Positions 1 through 5,222 of a DNA stretch of 5,915 nt are shown here, piece after piece; the stretch's first letter is position 1; each line of letters begins with the position of its first letter. Made by a program: the position numbers and the translations under genes. The DNA comes from an uncultured Phascolarctobacterium sp. (GTDB lineage: Bacteria > Bacillota > Negativicutes > Acidaminococcales > Acidaminococcaceae): positions 1-5,915 of the forward strand of contig URVO01000092.1 of assembly GCA_900551335.1 (NCBI GenBank). The letters run 5' to 3'. The notes beneath the pieces are model-generated. The model saw only the letters and a list, made by a program, of their open reading frames with translations. It was not told the DNA's origin and did not search any database.

Positions 1-404
1 CGCGCGAGGATTTTATCGACTGCGTAGGCTGGTGCTGCCGCAATATCTCCGATTTTCTGCCCACCCCACAGAATATCGGTGCTTTTTTGGACACGATGTC
101 CGAGATGTATATTTTCTTTAAGAAAAAAAGAATTATTACTAGTGATAGTGCGCCTGCGGAGGCTAAGGCAAGGCTGCTGAGCTCCGGCAAGGTGCAGATG
201 CTCGACGAGGAGGGCTATTTCCTGCCTGAATATGAGCGCTATAACCAATATGCAACGCCTGACCTGCCGAACAAGGCCTTCCTGAATATCGGTGAGCGTT
301 TGCAGGATTTGCTCAGCTCTCTGCAGACCTTTTTCGGTGCACAGAAGTATAAGCGCGACGTGGAGCGTGCGACCTTTTTGTATTCTGATGGGCGGTCTGG
401 CTGA
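1..404 (+). CDS. Upstream piece of a broken helical protein (5' end outside window)
   Basis: The frame is open from base 3 to the TGA at 402-404 with no start needed inside the window, so the gene begins upstream. The TTG at 87 and ATG at 96 are internal. About 133 residues are visible, largely helical, with the pattern LNIGERLQDLLSSLQTFF followed by a charged helix ending ERATFLYSDG. There are no catalytic motifs. It runs 17 nt past the ATG at 388 of the next frame and then stops after RSG. The next frame carries what reads as the continuation (linker, then an FWDYFLFDY motif), so I think this is the N-terminal part of the same protein, separated by a one-base frame change. An independent small protein overlapping its neighbour is the alternative. 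Function is not recognised. Confidence 0.6.
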   Translation, partial: REDFIDCVGWCCRNISDFLPTPQNIGAFLDTMSEMYIFFKKKRIITSDSAPAEAKARLLSSGKVQMLDEEGYFLPEYERYNQYATPDLPNKAFLNIGERLQDLLSSLQTFFGAQKYKRDVERATFLYSDGRSG

Positions 405-1332
405 GGAAAAGCCTGATTCAGAGGAATATGCGCAGACCTTTTGGGATTATTTTCTGTTTGATTATCATATGCTGGCGGACGATAAGACGCCGCTGCAGCA
501 TTTCTATGATGATATCTGTGCCAATGGCTTCAGTGCTGAGGGCATGGTGAGCAAGGATGTGCTGGAGGAGCTTTTGCAGATGCGTCTGGTGCTGTTCGAG
601 GTGCTCGAAAAGACGCCGGAGGGCTTGTATTCCTGCCGCAATGTGCTGACGGACGAGCGCTATCTGCTGCAGCTGCCGATTGACGGCGACGTTGATACCG
701 ACGGCTACATTTTTATGGGACATATTTTCTATAATAATACGATGGTGATGAACTTTGTGCGCGGTATGCTGATGAATAAGGCGTCGCGCAAGCGCTTCTT
801 CGAGGTACTGGGACAGGCGAAGGATTGGTTCGCTGTGCGCAGCGGCGGCGAGGTGAGCTGGGAGGAGTTTATCAATCGCAATCCGATTTTTGTGCGCCAT
901 ATCTCTCTGCTTTATGCGGCGTATATCCGCATGGAGGGCTTCAACTACGAAACGAAGGTTACGGACTATAAGCCGCAGCCAATCTTGGATGACAGAGTTA
1001 CGAAGCTTATCGGGCAGATGATGCGCCCCTACGCTTTTTCTGCTTACGACATTTTTTTGGTGCGCACGATGTGGAGCGATTTTCTGCAGGTCTTTAATGT
1101 GCCGGAGAAGCTTCGTGTGGGAGAGATATGGGCGGCTGGCCTTATCTATGCCTTCATTAAGCTGAATAATGTTTACAATTATGAAATAGAGCAGGTTTCG
1201 TCCATGTGCTATGGCGTGCCGAAGCAGACTATTGAACGTACAGCAGCGGCGGTTTGGGAGACTCTGGCGCTGGAGACGCATGACCCGCGTTATGTGAACG
1301 AGGAGGGCTTGCTGCTCATGCTGCTGCAATAA
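388..1332 (+). CDS. Helical protein with FDY motif and DUF6398-like C-terminus, probably the C-terminal part of a frameshifted gene
   Basis: From the ATG at 388 this encodes 314 residues. The frame stays open back to a GTG at 292, but that extension only shadows the upstream reading frame. An aromatic motif FWDYFLFDY (residues 18-26) followed by KTPLQHFY resembles the WFxFDY block I associate with a group of SEC-C-type and related bacterial proteins. The SEC-C cysteine/histidine metal motif itself is absent; the only cysteines are scattered at 44, 83 and 274. Residues about 240-305 (IWAAGLIYAFIKLNN, then GVPKQTIERTAAAVWETL) resemble DUF6398, a helical segment with a helix-turn-helix look. The ATG at 388 has no Shine-Dalgarno close by; the nearest GGAG is at 362-365, about 22 nt away. 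That favours translation arriving from the upstream piece or a broken gene. A regulatory or binding role is possible but unproven. It is 15 nt upstream of the zinc-ribbon gene, probably in the same operon. Confidence 0.75.
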   Translation: MGGLAEEKPDSEEYAQTFWDYFLFDYHMLADDKTPLQHFYDDICANGFSAEGMVSKDVLEELLQMRLVLFEVLEKTPEGLYSCRNVLTDERYLLQLPIDGDVDTDGYIFMGHIFYNNTMVMNFVRGMLMNKASRKRFFEVLGQAKDWFAVRSGGEVSWEEFINRNPIFVRHISLLYAAYIRMEGFNYETKVTDYKPQPILDDRVTKLIGQMMRPYAFSAYDIFLVRTMWSDFLQVFNVPEKLRVGEIWAAGLIYAFIKLNNVYNYEIEQVSSMCYGVPKQTIERTAAAVWETLALETHDPRYVNEEGLLLMLLQ

Positions 1333-1347
1333 GAAAGGAGCGGAGCT

Positions 1348-1737
1348 ATGAAATGTGATTTTTGCGGTCATGAGGTAGACAAGGGCACGGTTGAATGTCC
1401 GTACTGCCATTACCGTTTTAAAATAGATGCGCAGGTGCTGAGTCCTGAGGAGCGTGACACCTTTGAGGGCGTGACGATTGATGAGGGCGCAGGCACTGCT
1501 GAGGACAGCCGTGAGCCGCGTGGCGAGGTTTACGAGGAGCGTGCGTCCTACGAGCAGCGACAGCAGCAGGTGCCGCCTAATATTAAGGTGCATACCTTTG
1601 GCTGCGGCAGTGGCCTGCTGATGACTTTTTTGATTCTCTGCGGTATCCTGGCGGTGTTTTTCTTCTTGCTGCCAACCTTTTTGGTGTTCGCCGCTATTGG
1701 TGCCGTTGTAGTTTTTGTGATGAGGTTATTCATGTAG
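1348..1737 (+). CDS. Small zinc-ribbon membrane protein
   Basis: This 129-residue protein opens with a zinc ribbon: Cys3, Cys6, Cys17 and Cys20 in a CxxC-x10-CxxC arrangement that would bind one structural zinc. Residues about 27-78 are charged and low in hydrophobics (ERDTFEGVTIDEG, then a Glu/Arg/Gln-rich stretch ending QRQQQVPP) and look like a flexible linker. Two membrane segments follow, about 88-108 and 110-126, joined by a tight turn at Pro109. The cytoplasmic ribbon with a hairpin in the membrane fits many small uncharacterised Bacillota proteins, and no enzymatic residues are apparent. The start is well supported by AAAGGAG at 1334-1340, 7 nt before the ATG. It lies 15 nt after the preceding stop and 24 nt before the next gene, so it is probably co-transcribed. 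A role in membrane signalling or protein assembly would be a guess. Confidence 0.82.
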   Translation: MKCDFCGHEVDKGTVECPYCHYRFKIDAQVLSPEERDTFEGVTIDEGAGTAEDSREPRGEVYEERASYEQRQQQVPPNIKVHTFGCGSGLLMTFLILCGILAVFFFLLPTFLVFAAIGAVVVFVMRLFM

Positions 1738-1761
1738 TATTTTATGAAAGAGGGTCGAATG

Positions 1762-2718
1762 ATGACAAAGCATTTGTTTAACTATTGTGCGATTCCCTGG
1801 TATGAGGAGGAGCTGCAAAAACAAGGGCTGACGCTCAATGATTATGTGCAGCGCCTTGGCGTGGATGGCATCGAGCAGTTTGTGTATACGCTGCAGGAGC
1901 CGAAGCCGAGCTATAAGGAGCTGACTTGGGGCGCACACCTGAATTATTGGCCGTACTGGATGGACTTCTGGACGAAGAAGGCGAAGCGCCTGCGCCAGCA
2001 GTTCCGCAATATTCGTGAACGTACGACGTATTTCAAAGAGGCGAGAAGCTGTGACGAATGGCTGTCGGTTATTCGCCTGAATATCGGGGCGGCGCTGACG
2101 CAGACTCCCGATTATCTTGTTTTCCATGTGGCGGAGGCTGATAATACTACGGCCTTCACCTATGATTTCCAGTATAACGACAAAGAGGTGCTCACGGAGG
2201 CAGCCAACGTGTTCAACGCGATTGCTGACGAGATTCCCTCGGACGTGCTGGTGCTGTTTGAAAATCTCTGGTGGCCCGGCCTGCGTCTGACGGATGTGCG
2301 CAAGGTGAAATATTTCTTTGAGCATATTGAGCGCAAGAATGTCGGCATTATGCTCGACACCGGCCATCTGATGAACACGAATACGCGTCTGCGTACCGAG
2401 GAGGAAGGCGCTGATTACGTTTGCCGTACAGTGGAAAAGCTGGGCAGCTATGCCGATTTAATCAAGGGCGTGCATCTGAATTGCTCGCTGTCGGGCAAGT
2501 ATCAGACGACCTTTGAGCGCAAGGCGCCGGAGCAGGACTCTCCTGAGCTTATCTGGAAGCATATCGTGAGCATTGACCAGCACAAGCCGTTTACGACGCG
2601 TGCTGCGAAGCAGATTCTCGATTGCGTGCAGCCGGATTATGTGACGCATGAGCTTGCTTATGACACAATGGAAGAAATGGCAGAGAAGGTTGCTGCGCAG
2701 CTGGAGCTTTGCCGCTAA
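1762..2718 (+). CDS. Xylose-isomerase-like TIM-barrel protein (sugar phosphate isomerase/epimerase family)
   Basis: The 318-residue product has the pattern of the xylose isomerase-like/AP endonuclease 2 superfamily, cytoplasmic barrels that use a divalent metal to isomerise or epimerise sugars or to cleave DNA at abasic sites. Likely metal and active-site residues sit on successive strands: His122 (VFHVA), Glu167 (VLFENLWWPG), Asp199 and His202 (GIMLDTGHLMN), His238 (IKGVHLN) and Glu297 (VTHELAY). That complete set suggests an active enzyme. The Trp/Tyr-rich stretch around residues 56-70 (WGAHLNYWPYWMDFW) is unusual and may shape the substrate pocket. In-frame ATGs exist at 1744, 1759 and 1762. 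I choose 1762 because AGAGGG at 1749-1754 is 7 nt upstream, and this ribosome site lies inside the longer 1744 version. The substrate cannot be told from sequence. It is the last gene of its unit, followed at once by a strong terminator. Confidence 0.85.
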   Translation: MTKHLFNYCAIPWYEEELQKQGLTLNDYVQRLGVDGIEQFVYTLQEPKPSYKELTWGAHLNYWPYWMDFWTKKAKRLRQQFRNIRERTTYFKEARSCDEWLSVIRLNIGAALTQTPDYLVFHVAEADNTTAFTYDFQYNDKEVLTEAANVFNAIADEIPSDVLVLFENLWWPGLRLTDVRKVKYFFEHIERKNVGIMLDTGHLMNTNTRLRTEEEGADYVCRTVEKLGSYADLIKGVHLNCSLSGKYQTTFERKAPEQDSPELIWKHIVSIDQHKPFTTRAAKQILDCVQPDYVTHELAYDTMEEMAEKVAAQLELCR

Positions 2719-2725
2719 AATAATG

Positions 2726-2800
2726 ACTGCTGTTTAAGCACTCACTCTGCTTTCTTGCCGAAGATTTTTAGCAGAGCGGGAGCTTAGGCAGCAGTTTTTT
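2726..2800 (+). terminator. Large branched-free hairpin terminator of unit 1
   Basis: Eight bases after the TIM-barrel stop, 2726-2739 pairs fully with 2782-2795 (14 bp including two G-U pairs). A 5x5 internal loop follows, then 2745-2751 pairs with 2770-2776 (7 bp), and 2753-2756 pairs with 2761-2764 around a GCCG tetraloop. The stem is followed directly by six T (2795-2800). This is a good Rho-independent terminator, though at 70 nt it is longer than most. The opposite strand also has a T-rich flank just beyond the stem, so weak two-way activity is possible. Confidence 0.85.
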
Positions 2801-2801
2801 G

Positions 2802-2832
2802 CTGTTAACTTATAAGTATTTTTGGTTGACTA
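2802..2832 (+). promoter_or_regulatory. Candidate BirA (biotin repressor) operator
   Basis: Half-sites CTGTTAACT (2802-2810) and GGTTGACTA (2824-2832) form an imperfect inverted repeat with a 13-nt spacer. The left half differs from the Bacillota BirA half-site I know (TTGTTAACC) at its first and last positions; the right half reads TAGTCAACC on the other strand. The right half covers the -35 box of the promoter, so binding of biotinoyl-AMP-loaded BirA would block RNA polymerase. The gene downstream of the first one is bioY, a standard BirA target. The spacer is at the short end of known sites (E. coli has 16 nt), which lowers confidence. Confidence 0.6.
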
Positions 2833-2854
2833 ACTACGCCCTTTGTTTTATAAT
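2826..2854 (+). promoter_or_regulatory. Sigma-70-type promoter of the biotin-related operon
   Basis: TTGACT at 2826-2831 and a perfect TATAAT at 2849-2854 are separated by 17 nt, close to the ideal for the housekeeping sigma factor. Transcription should begin near 2860-2862, about 45 nt before the first start codon. The -35 box overlaps the right half of the candidate BirA operator, giving a simple repression arrangement. Confidence 0.85.
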
Positions 2855-2859
2855 ATCCA

Positions 2860-2890
2860 CATGAAGCATTGGTTAAGCAATGCTTACATG
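2860..2890 (+). promoter_or_regulatory. 5'-UTR hairpin just before the ribosome binding site
   Basis: AAGCATTG (2864-2871) pairs perfectly with CAATGCTT (2878-2885) around a GTTAAG loop. CATG at 2860-2863 pairs with CATG at 2887-2890, leaving A2886 bulged, so the stem is 12 bp. It starts at the predicted transcription start and ends one base before AAAGGA (2891-2896). It could stabilise the mRNA 5' end, tune translation of the first gene, or be a DNA operator for a second regulator. No T-run follows, so it is not a terminator. Confidence 0.6.
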
Positions 2891-2906
2891 AAAGGATGTT
2901 GCAAAA

Positions 2907-3440
2907 ATGTTAGAGCTTGCACATAAGCTGGCAGACAGCGATGCAAAGTTTTTCGGCGGCTGGGTGCTGGCCGGAGTTGAAGCGCATATCCACGGCGAGG
3001 CAGTGAAGCTGGAAAACAACGTGCTGCTGGCGAAGGAGCGCAAGGCTATGATTCAGGTGGTGGGCACGGCTGCGGATGGCAGCGTGGCGAAGGAGCTGCG
3101 TGTGTTCCTCGTGCTGCCTAAGCGCACGCTGGGCACGAAGCAGGCCGACGCGACAGCGGCGGCGGGCGAGTGCGTGGCGAGTCATGTGTTCACGGCGCAG
3201 GAGATTGCGGACTATGTGGCCTATACCGGTGATGAGAATATCATCCATAAGGGCGAGCATCCGATTGTGCCGGGGCTGTGCATGGCGGCGTGGCTGGAGC
3301 GTGAGCTGCAGCTTACGGAGCTGGATTGGAAGCTGAGCTTTCTGAGACCTGTATACGCAGGCGACGAGCTGCGCGTGTACGACGACGGCGAAAAGCTGGC
3401 TGCTTATGTGGGAGCTGCTAACGTTTTTGTAATCAAATAA
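2907..3440 (+). CDS. MaoC-like hotdog hydratase/dehydratase
   Basis: The 177-residue protein carries a MaoC-type hotdog signature in its C-terminal half. Residues 95-130 contain FTAQEIADYVAYTGD and then D109-x-N111-x-x-H114, the Asp/Asn/His set that handles water in R-specific enoyl-CoA hydratases, followed by HPIVPGL (118-124) at the start of the hot-dog helix. The end (SFLRPVYAGDELRVY, 144-158) matches the closing strands. The segment between H114 and the PIVPG is shorter than usual. Residues about 15-75 are strand-rich without catalytic residues and could be a degenerate first hotdog lobe, as in double-hotdog hydratases. Expected chemistry is reversible hydration of a 2-enoyl thioester to a 3-hydroxyacyl thioester in the cytoplasm. 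AAAGGA at 2891-2896 supports the ATG, with 10 nt spacing. It leads the operon with bioY 19 nt downstream, which suggests an acyl-chain step tied to biotin. A thioesterase is less likely given the intact D-x-N-x-x-H. Confidence 0.8.
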   Translation: MLELAHKLADSDAKFFGGWVLAGVEAHIHGEAVKLENNVLLAKERKAMIQVVGTAADGSVAKELRVFLVLPKRTLGTKQADATAAAGECVASHVFTAQEIADYVAYTGDENIIHKGEHPIVPGLCMAAWLERELQLTELDWKLSFLRPVYAGDELRVYDDGEKLAAYVGAANVFVIK

Positions 3441-3459
3441 TGTAAAGGCTGGTGTATTT

Positions 3460-4026
3460 ATGTCTACTCAAACTCATCGTCAAAATGTCAATAAAACTGC
3501 AGATATGACGAAAATGGCGCTCATGGTTGCCATGAACTGCATTTCTGCTTATATCATTATTCCGCTGCCGTTTTCCATGTCCCCGATTGCGCTGCAGACG
3601 CTGATTGTTAACCTCACCGGTTATCTGCTGACGGCCAAGCAGGCCTTTATCACAATGCTGGTATATTTGCTTATCGGCCTGGCTGGCGTGCCTGTCTTTA
3701 CTGGCGGCTCCGGCGGTCCGGGCAAGCTGTTTGGTCCTACCGGCGGTTATCTGTTTGGCTTTTTGGTGACGGCTGTTTTCCTCGCTTATACGCGTGGTGA
3801 GAAGTATAATTTTAAACGCTATGCACTGCTGGGTTGTGTAATTGGCGTACCGCTGATTTATGCCTTTGGTGTGGCACAGCTGAAATTTGTGACCGGCATG
3901 GACTGGACGAAGGCGCTGCTGACCGGCGCACTGCCGTTTATTCCGCTGGATGTTGTGAAATGTATGGCTGCTGCGGCACTGGCTTATCCGATTCAGCGTG
4001 CGATTAATAACAGCAATAACAGATAA
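3460..4026 (+). CDS. bioY: BioY biotin transporter, substrate-binding (S) component
   Basis: The 188-residue product has the BioY signature: GLAGVPVFTGGSGGPGKLFG followed by PTGGYLFGF (residues 73-101), plus a C-terminal FIPLDVVK with the family's conserved Asp164 and Lys167, near the biotin site. About six membrane segments are seen, roughly 17-36, 41-58, 61-79, 95-110, 120-140 and 150-178. BioY binds biotin at the outer face of the membrane with high affinity. It works with energy-coupling EcfA/EcfA'/EcfT modules, none of which lie in this window, so it probably shares a module encoded elsewhere. The ATG follows AAAGG (3444-3448) by 11 nt. BirA-repressed expression is expected from the promoter at 2826 and is typical of bioY. 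A terminator-like hairpin follows at 4033. Confidence 0.96.
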   Translation: MSTQTHRQNVNKTADMTKMALMVAMNCISAYIIIPLPFSMSPIALQTLIVNLTGYLLTAKQAFITMLVYLLIGLAGVPVFTGGSGGPGKLFGPTGGYLFGFLVTAVFLAYTRGEKYNFKRYALLGCVIGVPLIYAFGVAQLKFVTGMDWTKALLTGALPFIPLDVVKCMAAAALAYPIQRAINNSNNR

Positions 4027-4032
4027 TATATA

Positions 4033-4069
4033 CCCTCTCTGCCTCGCTGAGGCGGCAGAGGGTTATTTT
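4033..4069 (+). terminator. Terminator or attenuator hairpin between bioY and the thiolase gene
   Basis: CCCTCT (4033-4038) pairs with AGAGGG (4057-4062). CTGCCTC (4039-4045) pairs with GAGGCGG (4049-4055, one G-U pair) around a GCT loop, leaving C4056 bulged. The stem is thus 13 bp and GC-rich, and is followed by TTATTTT (4063-4069). It has the form of a Rho-independent terminator inside the intergenic gap. No clear promoter lies between it and the thiolase start, so partial read-through is the likely design, giving more bioY than downstream message. Alternatively it may protect the 3' end of a processed maoC-bioY transcript. Confidence 0.72.
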
Positions 4070-4083
4070 CTAAGGAGATACTC

Positions 4084-5217
4084 ATGATGAATGCATATAT
4101 TTTAGGCGGCCTGCGCAGCTATGTGGGCGTGGTCAATGGCATGTACCGCCATATTCCGGCGGAGAAGCTGGGGGCGGCGGTGCTGCGTCAGGTTATGGAC
4201 AAGTACAATATTACAGAGCCTGATTATATTATTGCGGGCAACGGTGTGGGCGCTGGCGGCAATATTGCGCGGCTGATGGCGCTGGAGGCTGGCGTGGACT
4301 GCTCGGTGCCTGCTTTTACGGTCGACGTGCAGTGCGGCAGCGGATTGGAGAGCATTGCTGTGGCAGCGGCGAAGCTGCATAGCGGCGAGGCCGACTGCAT
4401 TATCGCCGGAGGCTTTGAGAGCAGCTCGACGCAGCCGCGCCGAGGCTATAACCCCAATCATCCCGATTACGCTGGCGACGGCTGGTACAGCGTGGCGAAG
4501 TTCATGCCGGACGTGCATCGCGAAACGGTGATGCTGGAGGGTGCAGAGCTAGCGGCGCAGCGTGAGCAGATTACGAAGGCCGAGATGGACGCGTGGGTGC
4601 TGCGCTCGCATAGGCTGGCGACAGAGGCGCGTGCGAGCGGTGCGCTGCAGGAAATCATTGCGCCGGTGTTTGGCGCGGAGCAGGACGAGGGCATTCGTCC
4701 GCGTATGAGCCAGCGCTTGCTCGACAGGATGCCGAAGGTGCTGGATGGCGGCGAGCTGATTACGGCGGCCAATTCCTGCCTGATAAATGATGGTGCAGCC
4801 TTTGTTGTTTTGTGCTCGGAAAAATATTTGCAGGAGCATGGCCTAAAGGCGCAGGCGCGAGTTGTCGGCAGTGCGGCCTGCGGCGGCGACCCGCTCGTCA
4901 GCCCGCGTACAGCGATTACGGCGCTGCAGAAGCTGCTGGCGAAGCATGGCCTGACAGAGCAGGATATCGACGATTTTGAGCTGAACGAGGCCTTTGCTGT
5001 TATCGACGTGCTCTTTGCACGCAGCTTTGCGCAGAGCGTGGACAAGTATAACGTGTTTGGCGGGGCGCTGGCCTATGGCCATCCCTATGGCGCAAGCGGC
5101 TGCATTATTACGCTGCACCTGCTGGAGGCACTCAAGCGCTGCAGCGGACGCTATGGTGCGGCCAGCGTAGCCGCCGCAGGCGGCGTAGGCACGGCGCTGC
5201 TGCTGGAGAGGGTGTGA
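4084..5217 (+). CDS. Thiolase-fold acyl-CoA condensing enzyme, YhfS-like, lacking the second catalytic Cys
   Basis: This 377-residue protein is a slightly short thiolase. The nucleophile Cys84 sits in VDVQCGSGLES, where the acyl-enzyme forms. ITAANSCLINDGAA (226-239), NEAF (301-304) and GGALAYGHPYGASG (326-339, His333) are the other standard blocks. The C-terminal block that normally reads CxGGGxG is AAAGGVG here, and a gap-free alignment puts Ala363 in place of the cysteine that deprotonates acetyl-CoA. Another cysteine at 340, right after the HPYGASG loop, is unusual. Family chemistry is cleavage or formation of 3-oxoacyl-CoA; here a decarboxylative or otherwise modified condensation is possible. 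AAGGAG at 4072-4077 serves ATG 4084 (6 nt) or ATG 4087 (9 nt). The bioY upstream and AMP ligase 5 nt downstream match the B. subtilis yhfUTS set, as I recall it a BirA target. A role in supplying pimeloyl thioester is inferred. Confidence 0.88.
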   Translation: MMNAYILGGLRSYVGVVNGMYRHIPAEKLGAAVLRQVMDKYNITEPDYIIAGNGVGAGGNIARLMALEAGVDCSVPAFTVDVQCGSGLESIAVAAAKLHSGEADCIIAGGFESSSTQPRRGYNPNHPDYAGDGWYSVAKFMPDVHRETVMLEGAELAAQREQITKAEMDAWVLRSHRLATEARASGALQEIIAPVFGAEQDEGIRPRMSQRLLDRMPKVLDGGELITAANSCLINDGAAFVVLCSEKYLQEHGLKAQARVVGSAACGGDPLVSPRTAITALQKLLAKHGLTEQDIDDFELNEAFAVIDVLFARSFAQSVDKYNVFGGALAYGHPYGASGCIITLHLLEALKRCSGRYGAASVAAAGGVGTALLLERV

Positions 5218-5222
5218 GCGTG

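Noticed and set aside
292..387. N-terminal extension of the FDY-motif protein from a GTG at 292
   Set aside because: These codons overlap the upstream frame, which is the one with protein-like sequence. The extension is Cys/Ser/Arg-rich and has no credible ribosome site.
418..1593. Long open frame on the minus strand (391 codons) across two + strand genes
   Set aside because: It reads antisense to well-formed + strand genes with ribosome sites and recognisable motifs. The product is rich in Leu, His and Arg with no domain pattern, as expected when strong codon bias keeps the opposite frame open.
1744..1761. Earlier ATG for the TIM-barrel gene
   Set aside because: The ribosome binding site (1749-1754) lies inside this extension and is correctly spaced for the ATG at 1762.
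2808..2817. Perfect 10-bp palindrome ACTTATAAGT upstream of the operon
   Set aside because: Short AT-rich palindromes arise easily by chance, and this one overlaps the left operator half and spacer. There is no second copy in the window to support a separate site.
2822..2835. Fatty-acid regulator site (FapR or FabT type) instead of BirA
   Set aside because: The sequence lacks the FapR core and the TTTGA/TCAAA arms of FabT. The GTTAAC and GGTTGAC halves and the bioY neighbour fit BirA better.
2801..2906. Riboswitch in the leader of the maoC-bioY operon
   Set aside because: The predicted transcribed leader is only about 45 nt with one simple hairpin, too small for a known riboswitch, and I know of no biotin riboswitch.
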